A DNA stretch of 64,000 nucleotides from CAVWCW01 sp963753615 (lineage in GTDB: Bacteria > Pseudomonadota > Gammaproteobacteria > Chromatiales > Chromatiaceae), in NCBI GenBank assembly GCA_963753615.1, contig CAVWCW010000016.1:62001-126000 (forward strand). The letters are read 5' to 3'. Both the position numbers and the translations under genes were made by a program. Of the stretch, positions 18,763 through 28,455 are shown piece by piece. Positions within the stretch are counted from its first letter, which is position 1; each line of letters opens with the position of its first letter. Under the pieces are notes generated by a model that searched no databases, was not told the origin of the DNA, and saw only the letters and a program-made list of their open reading frames with translations.

Positions 18763-20222
18763 GCGGCGCCCCCGCGAAAGATGGTCTGGTCCTGGTATTC
18801 GGGGCCAGCGGCTATATAGGCAGCAACCTGGTGCCACGGCTGTTGGAACTCGGCTTCCGCGTCCGCGCCAGCGCCCGGAATCGGGCGGTTTTGGAGGGGC
18901 GCGGCTGGGACGGCGCTGAGTTCGCGGAAGCCGACGCGCTACAGCCGGAGAGCCTCGATGAGGCACTGGCGGGCGTGGAGGTCGCCTATTACCTGGTGCA
19001 CTCGATGGCGGCGGGCTATGGATTCCCAGGCATCGACCTGGAGGCCGCGGAAAATTTTCGTAAGGCCGCGGAACGCCAAGGCGTGAGCCGGATCGTCTAC
19101 CTCGGCGGACTGATCCCACCCCGCCCGAGCTCAGAACACCTGCGCTCCCGCCGCGAAACCGGGGACTGTCTCCGCTCGGGCCCGGTGGCGGTTACCGAGA
19201 TCCGCGCCGGCATGATCGTGGGCCCCGGCTCGGCCGCCTTCGAAGTCATCCGCGATCTCGTCAACTATCTGCCGCTGATGATCACCCCAAAGTGGGTGCA
19301 GACCCGCTCCACTCCGATCGGCCTGGACAATCTCCTGGACTATCTGATCCGCTTGCCCTACCTGGCCGAAACGGCCGGGCAGTGCTATGACGTCGGCGGC
19401 CCCGAAATCCTGACCTACGAGGCAGTCATGCGCCAATACGGGGAACTGGTCGGCCGCCACCCCGTGATTATCCCGGTTCCGGTTTTGACCCCGAGCCTGT
19501 CCTCCTGGTGGCTGCGACTGGTCACCTCGGTACCGACCAACATCGCCCGCGCCCTGATCGAGGGCCTGCGCCAGGACGTGATCGCCGACGACGCCCCCGC
19601 CCGCCGGTTGGTTCCGCTTGCGCTGACCAGCTTCAAGGATTCGGTGCAGGCCGCGCTGGACGCCGAACGGAACGAGCGGGTCCCGGCCCGCTGGGTCGAG
19701 GGATCAATGGCCTGCCGCAGCTACAAACCCGAATACTCGTTCTACGCCAAGCGGGCAACCGGCAGCGCCACCTCCAAGGCCCCGCTCGCCGAGCTTTGGC
19801 GCCAGATCACCGCCATCGGCGGGCGCAACGGCTACTACTACCTCAACTTTTTGTGGGTCATGCGCGGCCTGATGGACTGGCTGATCGGCGGGCCAAGTCT
19901 ACGCAGGGGGCGACGCCACCCGACCGAGTTGAGGGTCGGCGACGCCCTCGACGCGTGGCGGGTCATCGCCATTGAGCCCGAAAGCCGGCTGACCCTGTTG
20001 ATGGAAATGAAGGCGCCCGGCTCCGGTGTATTGGAGTTCGCAATCCGCCCCGAGTCGGACGGCCACCGGATCACGGCGACCGCTTACTTTCACCCCGCCG
20101 GTTTGTGGGGGCTGCTGTACTGGTATCCGCTTACCCCGGTACATCGCATCCTGTTCAAGGGGCTCACGCGTGCCATTGCGAGGCGCGCCGAAACCGCAGC
20201 GCTTGGGTCCGAGGCCCGGTAG
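18759..20222 (+). CDS. NAD(P)-binding SDR protein with C-terminal DUF2867 domain
   Basis: 487 residues from TTG 18759, which overlaps the preceding stop. The Rossmann motif VLVFGASGYIGSNLVPRL lies at residues 11-28; the atypical/extended SDR part runs to about residue 310 and includes YYLVHSMAAGYGF and RIVYLGGLIP. The C-terminal third (RNGYYYLNFLWVMRGLMDWL, GDALDAWRV, SGVLEFAIRP, HPAGLWGLLYWYPLTPVH) is DUF2867, itself an SRPBCC-like fold. Pairing an SRPBCC protein with an SDR-DUF2867 protein suggests one pathway on a hydrophobic ligand. A start 176 codons upstream would read through the SRPBCC gene out of frame and is rejected. Confidence 0.82.
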   Translation: MSGAPAKDGLVLVFGASGYIGSNLVPRLLELGFRVRASARNRAVLEGRGWDGAEFAEADALQPESLDEALAGVEVAYYLVHSMAAGYGFPGIDLEAAENFRKAAERQGVSRIVYLGGLIPPRPSSEHLRSRRETGDCLRSGPVAVTEIRAGMIVGPGSAAFEVIRDLVNYLPLMITPKWVQTRSTPIGLDNLLDYLIRLPYLAETAGQCYDVGGPEILTYEAVMRQYGELVGRHPVIIPVPVLTPSLSSWWLRLVTSVPTNIARALIEGLRQDVIADDAPARRLVPLALTSFKDSVQAALDAERNERVPARWVEGSMACRSYKPEYSFYAKRATGSATSKAPLAELWRQITAIGGRNGYYYLNFLWVMRGLMDWLIGGPSLRRGRRHPTELRVGDALDAWRVIAIEPESRLTLLMEMKAPGSGVLEFAIRPESDGHRITATAYFHPAGLWGLLYWYPLTPVHRILFKGLTRAIARRAETAALGSEAR

Positions 20223-20467
20223 CGACGGCGTATAATTGCCTGGGCCGACTCCGACTCCCCCGGTCATTTCCGCGATCGCCCCAAGTCAAGTTCATTCCGC
20301 CTCTCCCCCGCTGACTTGACCCAAGTCCAGGAAACGGGTGTAGAAATAAGATATCAGTATCCTGCGGAGCAATCGGGAATGGCGGGCCCGCATAGTTAGG
20401 GTAGTCGCTATAAATCAGCGGTTCTGTGGAAATCGTTCCTATCATTCGGAACTAGCATGGGTTTCTA

Positions 20468-21470
20468 ATGGCACTAGCTCGCAACACGGCCAGGGCGGTT
20501 CGCCGGTTCATCGGTCTGGAGATCAACAAGACGGGGCACCTTGAAAAATGGGTATCCGGCATGGGTGGGCTGGTGGGCATTCTGGCCGTAAGCCTGATCA
20601 GTGGACAGTACCTTGAACTAACGGGAGCGGCCTGGATCGTCGCTTCCATGGGGGCCACTGCCGTGTTGTTGTTTGCCGTCCCCCACGGTCCCCTGTCCCA
20701 GCCCTGGGCGGTGATCGGCGGCCATCTGGTATCCGCCGCCATAGGCGTGGCCTGCGCGCGCTGGGTTCCCGACCCGCTGCTCGCACCCGCCGCTGCGGTG
20801 GGCCTGGCCATCGGCGCCATGCATTATCTGCGCTGCATTCACCCGCCCGGGGGGGCCACTGCGCTCACCGCCGTGGTCGGCGGTAGCCAACTGCAGGCCT
20901 TGGGTTTCGACTATGTGCTGACGCCGGTGTCGCTGAATGCGCTCACCATGGTCGGCCATCGCCATCGTCTTCAACTACCCGTTTCCCTGGCGTCGTTACC
21001 CCGCGGCGCTGGTTACCCCGCGGGCAGCCGGCAAGGCGGACGGCCAACAGGGTGAAGCGTTGAGCGAAGAGGACCTGGAAGCGGCATTGGAGGAGATGGA
21101 TAGTACCATCGATGTCAGCGGCCAGGACCTTGCCGAGATTTACCGCCTGGCACGCCAACATGTAGTCGACCACAGACTCGATCCGGACCAGCTCAGGCTA
21201 GGCCGGTGCTACAGTAACGGCCGCTACGGGGACAACTGGCAGGTGCGCCAGATTATCGATATGAAACAATCAAAATCAGCGCCCGAGGACCTGCTGATCT
21301 ACAAGGTGGTCGCCGGTGCCCATCGCCGCCGCAACGGTACCGCCAGCTTTGCCGATTTCGCACGCTGGGCCAGTTATGAAGTGTTTCTCAACGAAAACTC
21401 CTGGCAGCGCAGGGAGCAAGGAGAGCTGGCTATGGCCTCGCCCGAACAATCGGCGAACATCGCCGATTAG
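20468..21470 (+). pseudogene. HPP family membrane protein, one-base frameshift
   Basis: The first frame gives four to five membrane helices with the family motif CIHPPGGATALTAVVGG near residue 125. At about 20954 one extra G breaks the frame; the second frame resumes as AIAIVFNYPFPWRRYPAAL, the last HPP helix and conserved YPFPWRRYP segment. A soluble tail of about 140 residues follows (EEDLEAALEEMDSTIDVSGQ, LRLGRCYSNGRYGDNWQVRQ). HPP proteins are linked to nitrite or other small-ion transport in plastids and cyanobacteria. Removing the single base restores a protein of about 333 residues, so this may be an assembly indel. It is tail-to-tail with DUF502. Confidence 0.8.
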
Positions 21471-22084
21471 CATCTAGGACTCCGGCTACTGAAATCGGCC
21501 CCTCCCAAGGCCCCCTTGGAACCAACACCCCAGTGGCTGATTACAGCGGTGAACTCGCCTAGCGACACCTCCAGAACCTCGACTTGGGCCAAAGGCACCA
21601 GTTTGATCGTCCCGATCATAGGGGTGGGTGCACGGGGCAGCATCACGGCCGCAAAACCGTCGCCGACTTCCTCCATCAGATAGGCGAGATCGTATTGACC
21701 GCCGTGGCCACGCACCAAGGCCGGTTTGAAGCCTCCTTTCTCTTCCAGGGCCGCGAACCGGGAGGTGAGGCTCTTGATCGCCCGGTAGAGCGGGAGACGG
21801 CCAATGGTATTGCATTCCACCCAGGAGCCGAACTGCCGCGCAACCGGCAACTTGGTCGCCAGTCCGAGCAGGAACGAAGCCAGCAGGATCAGCACCACCG
21901 CCACCACCACGGGCATAGATATATTCTCGAAGGTATCGGCGGGAAACAGGTCGGCGATGGGCGTGGCCAATCCCACCACCGCCTCCATGATCTCTTCGAA
22001 CAGGATGCCGAACAGCAGCAAAGGCAGGAGGATAAAGAAACCGCCGATAACGGTGGTCTTGAGAAAATCGACCAGGGTATTCAT
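21467..22084 (-). CDS. DUF502 family membrane protein
   Basis: 205 residues. Two hydrophobic segments (TTVIGGFFILLPLLLFGILF and MPVVVAVVLILLASFLLGLA) are followed by the DUF502 core (FGSWVECNTIGRLPLYRAIK, VMLPRAPTPMIGTIKLVP). Family members are two-helix inner-membrane proteins of unknown function. It sits downstream of the DUF748 gene on the same strand (157 bp gap) and could share its transcript. The C-terminus overlaps the HPP gene by 3 nt. The gene is intact. Confidence 0.8.
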   Translation of the reverse strand: MNTLVDFLKTTVIGGFFILLPLLLFGILFEEIMEAVVGLATPIADLFPADTFENISMPVVVAVVLILLASFLLGLATKLPVARQFGSWVECNTIGRLPLYRAIKSLTSRFAALEEKGGFKPALVRGHGGQYDLAYLMEEVGDGFAAVMLPRAPTPMIGTIKLVPLAQVEVLEVSLGEFTAVISHWGVGSKGALGGADFSSRSPRC

Positions 22085-22240
22085 GGAAAGTATTCCTCAA
22101 AGCACCGGGTTTACCGACGAACCAGGAATCTGGCGCTTAATTGTGTCCAAGAAAATAACGGATTCGACAGGGGCTCCGGACCTCGCATCAAGCTGCAGCA
22201 GGCCAGTTCGTCCAGTGCTGCTTATCCTCGCCACCGTCGG

Positions 22241-25200
22241 CTAGAGCGAGATCTCAACCCGCGGAGGGCCTGCATCCGCAGCATCGAAGGTTGATCGGCA
22301 CTCGGGAAGCCTCTTTGCATCGGCGCCCCGCTCCTGGATCAGGTAGCGCCGGACCACTTGCTGACGCTCCACCGCCAGTTCGGTCAACGCTTGCTTGGCC
22401 TCCTCCAGATCCTGCTCTTGCTTGGTACCAGTTTTCCTGCTGCGCTTGGCGCCGCCTTCCGCCGCATTTTCGCCCGCCGTCGTCAGCTGCTCCAGATCCT
22501 GCGCTGTAGAGCGGCCGCATACTTTCAGCGACAGTTTCGGACGCTCAGACAAAAGCGTGACCACACCTTCGGCATACCGCTTGCCGGATTCGGATAATTC
22601 GGCTGAACCCGGAGCGAACTCGATCGGCTCGAAGCCCGGCGCGGCGCCTTTGGCGACCCCGGACAGCATCGAGGCAACCATGGTAGGCGGAAACACCTTC
22701 TTCAGCGCCCCGCCGATGGCCTTGTTCACCGCCGAGCTGACGTCCACCTTTGGCTGGGTAACGGGGCCGCTAACCGGCAGCTTCAGCTCAATGCGCCCTT
22801 CGCTGTCCTGTAGCAGGTCCACCGCCGTCTCCAGCGGCACGCCAACCGTGCCGGAGATACGTTCGGCGTCTTCCGGGGACAATGGCTGGAAAGCCAGATC
22901 GTCGAGTTCGAGCTGGATCTCGCCCTGCAGGACACCCCGCTCGGCCTTGGCGGAGACCACCGTGTCCAATTGCCCACTGTCGAGGTACACGCCTGCCAGC
23001 TGAGCCACATACGGGGAGTAGGTGGACAATTCCAGGTTGTCGAGCTTCGTGTCTATTTCCAGGTCCGCGGTCTCCCCTATGCCGACGACCCAGCCCTCGA
23101 GTTCCAAGTGGGTGAACTCGTTGACGTCGGCAATCCAACTCAGCTCGGTGCGTGCGCCGCGCTCCCTATATTCAGATTCCGCACTTCCATCTTCTTAAAC
23201 ACGGAATCTACGTTGACCTGCGGCGTGACCAGATCGTCCCGAAAACGCAGCACGGGTTCGCCGGTCAAAGCGAGAAGCCCGACCCGCAGGGCGAGACCGG
23301 GACTCCCGGATGCCTCCGCCCCCCCAACCGGGGGGCGACCACTGGTCTGGGGTTCGGTTGCCCGCGCTTCCAGGGCCGCGAGCAACTCCGCCGTCGGCCG
23401 GCCGTCGACCGCCAGACCCTCGCTACGCTGAAATTCGCTGATCGCCCGCCGAGTCTTTCGGCCCATTTGGCCATCCGCTGGGCCCGGCTCGTATCCAAGC
23501 CCGTCAAGCAGCGTCTGCAGCCGACGCAGATCCACCGCTTGGGCCGGAGCCTTCGAGACCGGTGCGGCGGCACTCTCGCCTGCCAATCCCGCTTTGGGGG
23601 CAGCGCCCTCCTCCGCCGCGTCGCCATCACCAGCCAACAGCCCCTCCAGTAGCGAACGCTTCAGATAAAGATCCAGACCATCGACGGTCAGGGCATCGGC
23701 AGCGAGTTCCAGCCGCTCGTTGGCCTGAAACGCCGTGCCCTCCGCGCGCACGAACTTTAGCCTGCCCTCCTCGGTCTTGGCGAACTCGATATTCAAGGAA
23801 TCGACCGCGGCATCGCCCTCGACCTGCCAGCGCAATCCCCCGTCCGTTGCGTCCAGCGAGGCCTGACCCAAAACGGCGTTAACCGCCGCCAGTTCGATCC
23901 GCGCTTCGGGCCGCTCTTTCGTCGCGTACACCAGGCCCGAGAATCCGCTGCTCCGGCTGCTGGCGGCCAGCTGAAGGGACACCGCCCCAGTCTCCGCCTG
24001 CATGCCGAATTTACCCACCTCCGAGTCGAAGGCGTCCAGCGTGAGTTCGCCACGGGATCCAGCCCCGCTGAAGTTGCCCACGGACTTGCTACCGACCATA
24101 TCGATGGCTATCCGCCCCCCACCCGAGGTCAGATCGAATGGCTCAAGCTGGGTACTGAAACGCTCGATCGCCAATTTCTGGTCACCGACCTCGACTTTTG
24201 TTCCGGCCAGATCGAACCCGGCCTGGAGCAGCAGATGCACCTGGCCCTCGCGGGATTCCAGCGACAAGGTCTCTCCCCTGGCCTTCAGTTGCTCCACGGT
24301 AATGTCCGAGGGCGGCACCGCCATCGAAGCACCGGCAAAATCGCCGAGTCCCGTGTGCGTCTGGGCAAGGACAGCCCCTGCCGAAAGGGACTGCAGCAGG
24401 ACTAGGAGATCAAGCAGGCTGTCGACAGAAACCTCGATCGGGCCGGAATACTCCAGGCTTTGCAGGGCGGCATCAGGCTGAAGGGTAAGACTCAGCCCCC
24501 CACTGGCCTGCCGCACCGCGTCGATATTGCCCGCGACCAGAGTCCCCGCCGCTACCCCGAACCGGGTATCGCCCCCCAGCCCGCCGCTAGTGGGCCCCAG
24601 ATCGGCCGCTAATTGGCCCTGCAACGCGAAATCGCCCGACTCGCTAAGGCTATAGCGGACATCAAGGTCAAGATCGGCCCGTTCCAGCTTCAACTCAAAG
24701 TCCCCGGAGCGCTGGTAGTCGACGGCCTTGATGCCGATGGAACCCTTGGTATGCCCTTCGATCCGGCCGCTGTCGAACAGCGTCATCTCGTACTTCAGTG
24801 CCGCATCGTAGAAGCCCTCACGCCGGTCCAGGCCCCAAGGCCCGGTAAAGCGGATGATCTTGGGCAGGCTCGCATCCTGGGTGCGCGAATCGATGACCAG
24901 GCTGACATTGTCAGCGAAGGGCCGAGCCTCACCGGACCAGTTCAACTGCACGTCGTTCACTTTCGCGGCGAGTTCGAACAGCCCGGGCCGATCCGGCTTC
25001 CAGGTCTCGAACTCCCGCAGCGTCAGGCGCTCCACTTCCACTTCCAGGTCACCGCGATGGCGGTCATCGAAGATCAACCGGGAATCGAGCAGCTCTATCA
25101 CTTTCCCTCCCGCGCCCCAGGCGGGTGCATCCTCTTTCACCTCTACCTGCGCTTCGGGCGGACCGGTGAACCGGCTAAGCGGAATGCCGTTGACCGCAAT

Positions 25201-25617
25201 CTCTCCGTCCTCGGCGCGGGTCACGACCAGATCTATGCCACGCAACAGCACCCGGTCGAAGGACACCCGGCGATTCAGCAGGGGTTTCAGGCGAAAGTTC
25301 AGCCCCAACTCGCCGACCTGCCCGGGATCCGACGGACCGGTCCCGAACCGCACCGGCCCGAGCCATACCTCTCGGGTCCAGGGGTTGATGTCCAGCGTAT
25401 CGACGCCCTGGTATTCGATTCCGAGTTCGTCGAGCTGGGAGGCCACCAGGTGGCGAGCGATATACCGGGGGGCGAAGGAGAACACCAAGCCCAACACCAC
25501 CAGTACCGCCAACACGATGACAGCCAGGCGCTGCCGTCTCGACATTCGCTTCGCGCGCCCCGGTTTCGCTGAATCTGTTGCGTCCGGTTGGCTTAAGCTC
25601 TTGGATTTCTCAGCCAT
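22241..25617 (-). pseudogene. DUF748 (AsmA-like) protein with embedded peptidoglycan-binding domain, frameshifted
   Basis: A protein of about 1120 residues if the frame near 23150-23160 is repaired (one base lost; first frame ends IGSAAHAPS, second resumes RTELSWIADVNEF). It has an N-terminal anchor (LAVIVLAVLVVLGLVFSF) and the DUF748/AsmA opening (YIARHLVASQLDELGIEY, LDINPWTREVWLG). Near residues 700-760 is a peptidoglycan-binding module (LRRLQTLLDGLGYEPGPADG, MGRKTRRAISEFQRSEGL). The tail resembles an OmpA-like domain (IEFAPGSAELSESGKRYAEG). The start at ATG 25617 is chosen over TTG 25632. It lies downstream of an MltF-like transglycosylase, so a role bridging the inner membrane and the wall is plausible. 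The module inside a DUF748 protein is unusual. Confidence 0.8.
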
Positions 25618-25642
25618 TGACTGGCGTCCCAACGGTTTCTTG

Positions 25643-25757
25643 GTGGCGTCGTCCCTGATCGTAAATACCGATGTTGTAGTCGATGCCGCGATGCTCGGGC
25701 GCTGCTACCCCGGCAAACGCCCCAGGCCCAACATCCCCGTCCATTTCGGCGCTCTAC
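25643..25757. repeat. Diverged 115-bp repeat, copy A
   Basis: Shares the exact 20-mer GGCGTCGTCCCTGATCGTAA (25645-25664) and clear similarity over about 115 bp with 32217-32332. It fills the gap between the mltF-like and DUF748 genes. No gene is recognised inside it. It might be a small RNA or an old mobile-element remnant. Confidence 0.5.
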
Positions 25758-27256
25758 TTACCACCTTTGTTTATAGCCGCTTTTGCCGCGCGCCGCTCGG
25801 CCTCCTCCTCTTGCACCAGTTTGAAGGCCACGTAGTACTTGAAGATATTCGAAACGTAGGTCACCGTTTCCGAGCCGATCTTCTTGGCCGCGATCAGCTC
25901 GACGTTGTTGAACCAGAGATTAGGGTCGAGCCCCGATTTTGCGGCGGTCCGACGCAGCGACCGGACGCGACCAGGCCCGGCGTTGTACGCGGCGAAGGCA
26001 AACAGGGTCTTGTTCAGCTCGTCCATGGGTTGGTCTTCGAAATAGGTGTCGATGAGGTGACGGATGTACTTGACCCCCGCGTGGATATTGGCATCCAACT
26101 CTGCGGTATCGCCAACGCCCATCTGCTCGCCGGTAGCAGGCATTAGTTGCATGATGCCCCGGGCCCCAACCGGACTTTTAGCCTGATGGTTCAGCCCCGA
26201 CTCCTGGTAGCCCTGGGCCAGCATCAGCAGGTAGTCGAGCTCGTACTCACCGGCGTATAGCCGAAACAGGCCGACCACCCGGTTGAACTTATCCAACTCC
26301 GCCGGCGAGGTGGCGTTCTTTACGAACCTGGAATTATCGACGTAGCGCCGCACCAGAATATTGCCCAGCAAGCTGCCCTGGCCATGGGAGCGGGCAAAGG
26401 CGTCTACCTCTGCCTTCAACCCGGGGCTGTCGGGACGCATCATCCAGCCGATCTCGCCCCCGCCATTGATCTGCATCTCTGGGTGGAGCCGGATGTTGGT
26501 AAAGACCTGGGACCAGAGCTCGGCCTTGTAGTCGTCGACTACGATTACGCCGCCCAAGCCGGCATTGAGCATCTCCATCAGGTCTTCGTCCTTCAAGACC
26601 TCCGGCGCGGGGTCCAGAGTCACCGGCGCCTTGCCCTCAGCCTCGAACCGCTCGTTGAACCGCTGCAGATGTTCCCAATAACTCGAAGAGGGCCGCACGT
26701 AGATCTCCTGACCGGACAGGTCCTCGATCGTCTCCAACTCGGGCGAGGCTGGCCCGGTGACAACGATCTCGTTGATGTCACGGAAGAACGGCCGGGAAAA
26801 ATCGACCAGCTTGCCACGCTCCGGGGTGATGGTGAGCCCGGAAACCGCGAGATCGCCCCGTCCCTCCAGCAGGGCCGAAATCAACTGGTCCTGGCTAACC
26901 GGGACGAAGGCCACATAAGTCTTGATGTGCTTGGTGCTAGGGGGGTACTTCTTGTTCAGCTGGTCCTGGAAGGTGGTCAGCAGTTCGTAAGCGATGCCGC
27001 GGGGCTTCCCCTGCTCGACGAAATACATGGTCTTGGAGGGGACCACCAGAGCCCGAATCAACCCCCGCTCCAGCATGCCGTCCAAGTCGCCCGACCAAGG
27101 CGTGTTGATGAAGCGGAGCATCGCCTGTTCCGACTTGTCCGCTGCACTTTCGTCCGCAGCGGCCATGCCGTCTTCCGTCGCCGTCTCAGCGTGACCGGCG
27201 CTGACACAGAAAAACAATGAAAGGATCAGCCAGCTCGTCAGTGGAACCATATTCAC
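25754..27256 (-). CDS. MltF-like membrane-bound lytic transglycosylase
   Basis: 500 residues: signal peptide (LTSWLILSLFFCVSAGHA), a periplasmic solute-binding protein family 3 domain (about residues 55-310; TITPERGKLVDFSRPFFRDI) and a C-terminal SLT lysozyme-like domain (about 335-470) with the catalytic Glu in QGYQESGLN, then GARGIMQLMPATG and AFAAYNAGPGRV. This is the MltF architecture: the enzyme cleaves peptidoglycan to 1,6-anhydro muropeptides and its SBP domain senses muropeptides. There is no lipobox cysteine near the N-terminus, so it may be soluble. The DUF748 gene with a peptidoglycan-binding module lies downstream. Confidence 0.88.
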   Translation of the reverse strand: MNMVPLTSWLILSLFFCVSAGHAETATEDGMAAADESAADKSEQAMLRFINTPWSGDLDGMLERGLIRALVVPSKTMYFVEQGKPRGIAYELLTTFQDQLNKKYPPSTKHIKTYVAFVPVSQDQLISALLEGRGDLAVSGLTITPERGKLVDFSRPFFRDINEIVVTGPASPELETIEDLSGQEIYVRPSSSYWEHLQRFNERFEAEGKAPVTLDPAPEVLKDEDLMEMLNAGLGGVIVVDDYKAELWSQVFTNIRLHPEMQINGGGEIGWMMRPDSPGLKAEVDAFARSHGQGSLLGNILVRRYVDNSRFVKNATSPAELDKFNRVVGLFRLYAGEYELDYLLMLAQGYQESGLNHQAKSPVGARGIMQLMPATGEQMGVGDTAELDANIHAGVKYIRHLIDTYFEDQPMDELNKTLFAFAAYNAGPGRVRSLRRTAAKSGLDPNLWFNNVELIAAKKIGSETVTYVSNIFKYYVAFKLVQEEEAERRAAKAAINKGGK

Positions 27257-27349
27257 GGGCCTGCGCTCCTCACCCCAACGCTCCCCCCGAGGGGAGAGCG
27301 TCTAGATCAACGGAATATAGGCAACCTAATCAGCGCTGATGCTCGATGA

Positions 27350-27916
27350 TCACAGAGCGGTGTAGCTGAACTTCTGTCCGCCGAGACTGGCTTCGTACAT
27401 CAGCCCGCCCTTGGCAACGGTGAAGGTGGCCACGCCCTTGTGGTAGTCGCCAGTCGTTTCGGCATCGTGCTTTCCGGCGCTGGCGCCGGCGGAGCTGCCG
27501 GTGGTAGTAGCCGCGGCCGAAGCACCCGCGGTGATCGCCACGGCTGTCGCCTGGGCGCCGAACTCGAAGTTGCCGCTGGTGAACTCATCGAAAGCGCGCT
27601 TGTCCTCGAAAAAGATGATCTGGCTGAAGGCCTGCCCGCCGAACTGGAAGCCGATCGTCACCTGTGTCATCGAGGTATTCCCGACGTGGGTGCCCTCTTC
27701 GTAGACCTGACCGTCGCCATATGCGCCGCCGATACCGATGCCTCCTTTTCCGATGGTGGGAAATACCGCATACCCATAGCTATTGTCGAAAAAACCGGCA
27801 CTTTCCCCGGCACCCTTGAATACGCCGATCGTAGTGTCGTAGTCGTCCGCCCAAGCGCTTGCGAAGGGCAGAGCCAGGAGCAGCAGTGAGAGGAAGAAAT
27901 GCTTTATACGTTTCAT
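27350..27916 (-). CDS. SYLF/Ysc84-domain lipid-binding protein
   Basis: 188 residues with a signal peptide (FFLSLLLLALPFASAWA). The mature part carries the Ysc84/SYLF motifs (GYAVFPTIGKGGIGIGGAYG, TIGFQFGGQAFSQIIFFED, and the final FTVAKGGLMYEASLGGQKFS). A low-complexity insert (AAATTTGSSAGASAG) sits near residue 130. Eukaryotic SYLF domains bind phosphoinositides; bacterial ones are periplasmic and often stress-induced. It has a good AAGGAG ribosome-binding site. The palindrome plus TATACT element at 28052-28097 lies upstream, so it is a probable target of the island regulator. Confidence 0.88.
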   Translation of the reverse strand: MKRIKHFFLSLLLLALPFASAWADDYDTTIGVFKGAGESAGFFDNSYGYAVFPTIGKGGIGIGGAYGDGQVYEEGTHVGNTSMTQVTIGFQFGGQAFSQIIFFEDKRAFDEFTSGNFEFGAQATAVAITAGASAAATTTGSSAGASAGKHDAETTGDYHKGVATFTVAKGGLMYEASLGGQKFSYTAL

Positions 27917-28051
27917 CAGTTTTTCTCCTTGCGTTTGTGGGACTGCGTGCAGAGCGCCGCACTGCAGCGACTGTCATGTGCCCCCAACAATAGTGCAAGG
28001 ACGCCGCATTTCAGAGCATTCATCGGCCGCAGAATATGTAACAACGTTTTA

Positions 28052-28097
28052 AGTATAGTTTTTACAATCGGGAACGCCCATAGGGCTTTGGTCCTAT
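28052..28097 (-). promoter_or_regulatory. Operator-promoter element 1 (upstream of SYLF gene)
   Basis: 18-bp palindrome at 28080-28097 (plus strand ATAGGGCTTTGGTCCTAT; arms ATAGG/CCTAT), then exactly 22 nt, then TATACT on the minus strand (28052-28057) as a -10. A 17-bp spacer would place the -35 at the palindrome edge, where no good -35 exists, as expected for an activator-dependent promoter. The predicted start near 28045 gives a leader of about 130 nt. Confidence 0.75.
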
Positions 28098-28455
28098 TGT
28101 GCAAGACGTTCGGGAGCATTACCCTTCCTTATTTGCAGGGCATCTGCCCTATGGGGGCAGTAACGCTAGCGTGATTCACCGCGCTAGACGACGAATGGCG
28201 TTGGGTTCGGCGTTGGGGTCAGACTCGGAAAAATTCGTTCTCGGAGCGCGGCCTTTCCCTCGGTTTTGAATCAAAAGGTCTGGGAAGCCAACCGCTGGGG
28301 GCGGCGTGGGGTCTTGGTTAGATCGGGTGCTCCCCAGGTTGACGGGTATTGCCATTCGGGGCAGACCCTTTTGCTCTCTGGAACCGGACCTGTAGGAGCG
28401 GGCTCTGCCACGATCCCGTCGGGCGCAGTATGCACACCGTCGCTCTGGACAGGCA
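28098..28455. other. Intergenic region without genes; carries REP-like sequences
   Basis: No coding frame is convincing. It holds a small hairpin AGGGCA-TC-TGCCCT (28136-28149), a GGGGTCAGACtc fragment near 28214, and a REP-like element TGTAGGAGCGGGCTCTGCC from 28391. These resemble the extragenic repeats common in gammaproteobacteria. Confidence 0.5.
28391..28425. repeat. REP-like extragenic palindrome
   Basis: TGTAGGAGCGGGCTCTGCC, followed by CGATCCCGTCGGGCG, matches the general GTAGGAGCGGGC REP form of gammaproteobacteria. A related pair is at 43293-43373. It sits just past the MFS gene stop. Confidence 0.5.

Noticed and set aside
27317..27332. ATAGGCAACCTA-like half-sites upstream of the MltF-like gene
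   Set aside because: The gap between arms is 3 nt instead of 8 and the conserved centre is missing.
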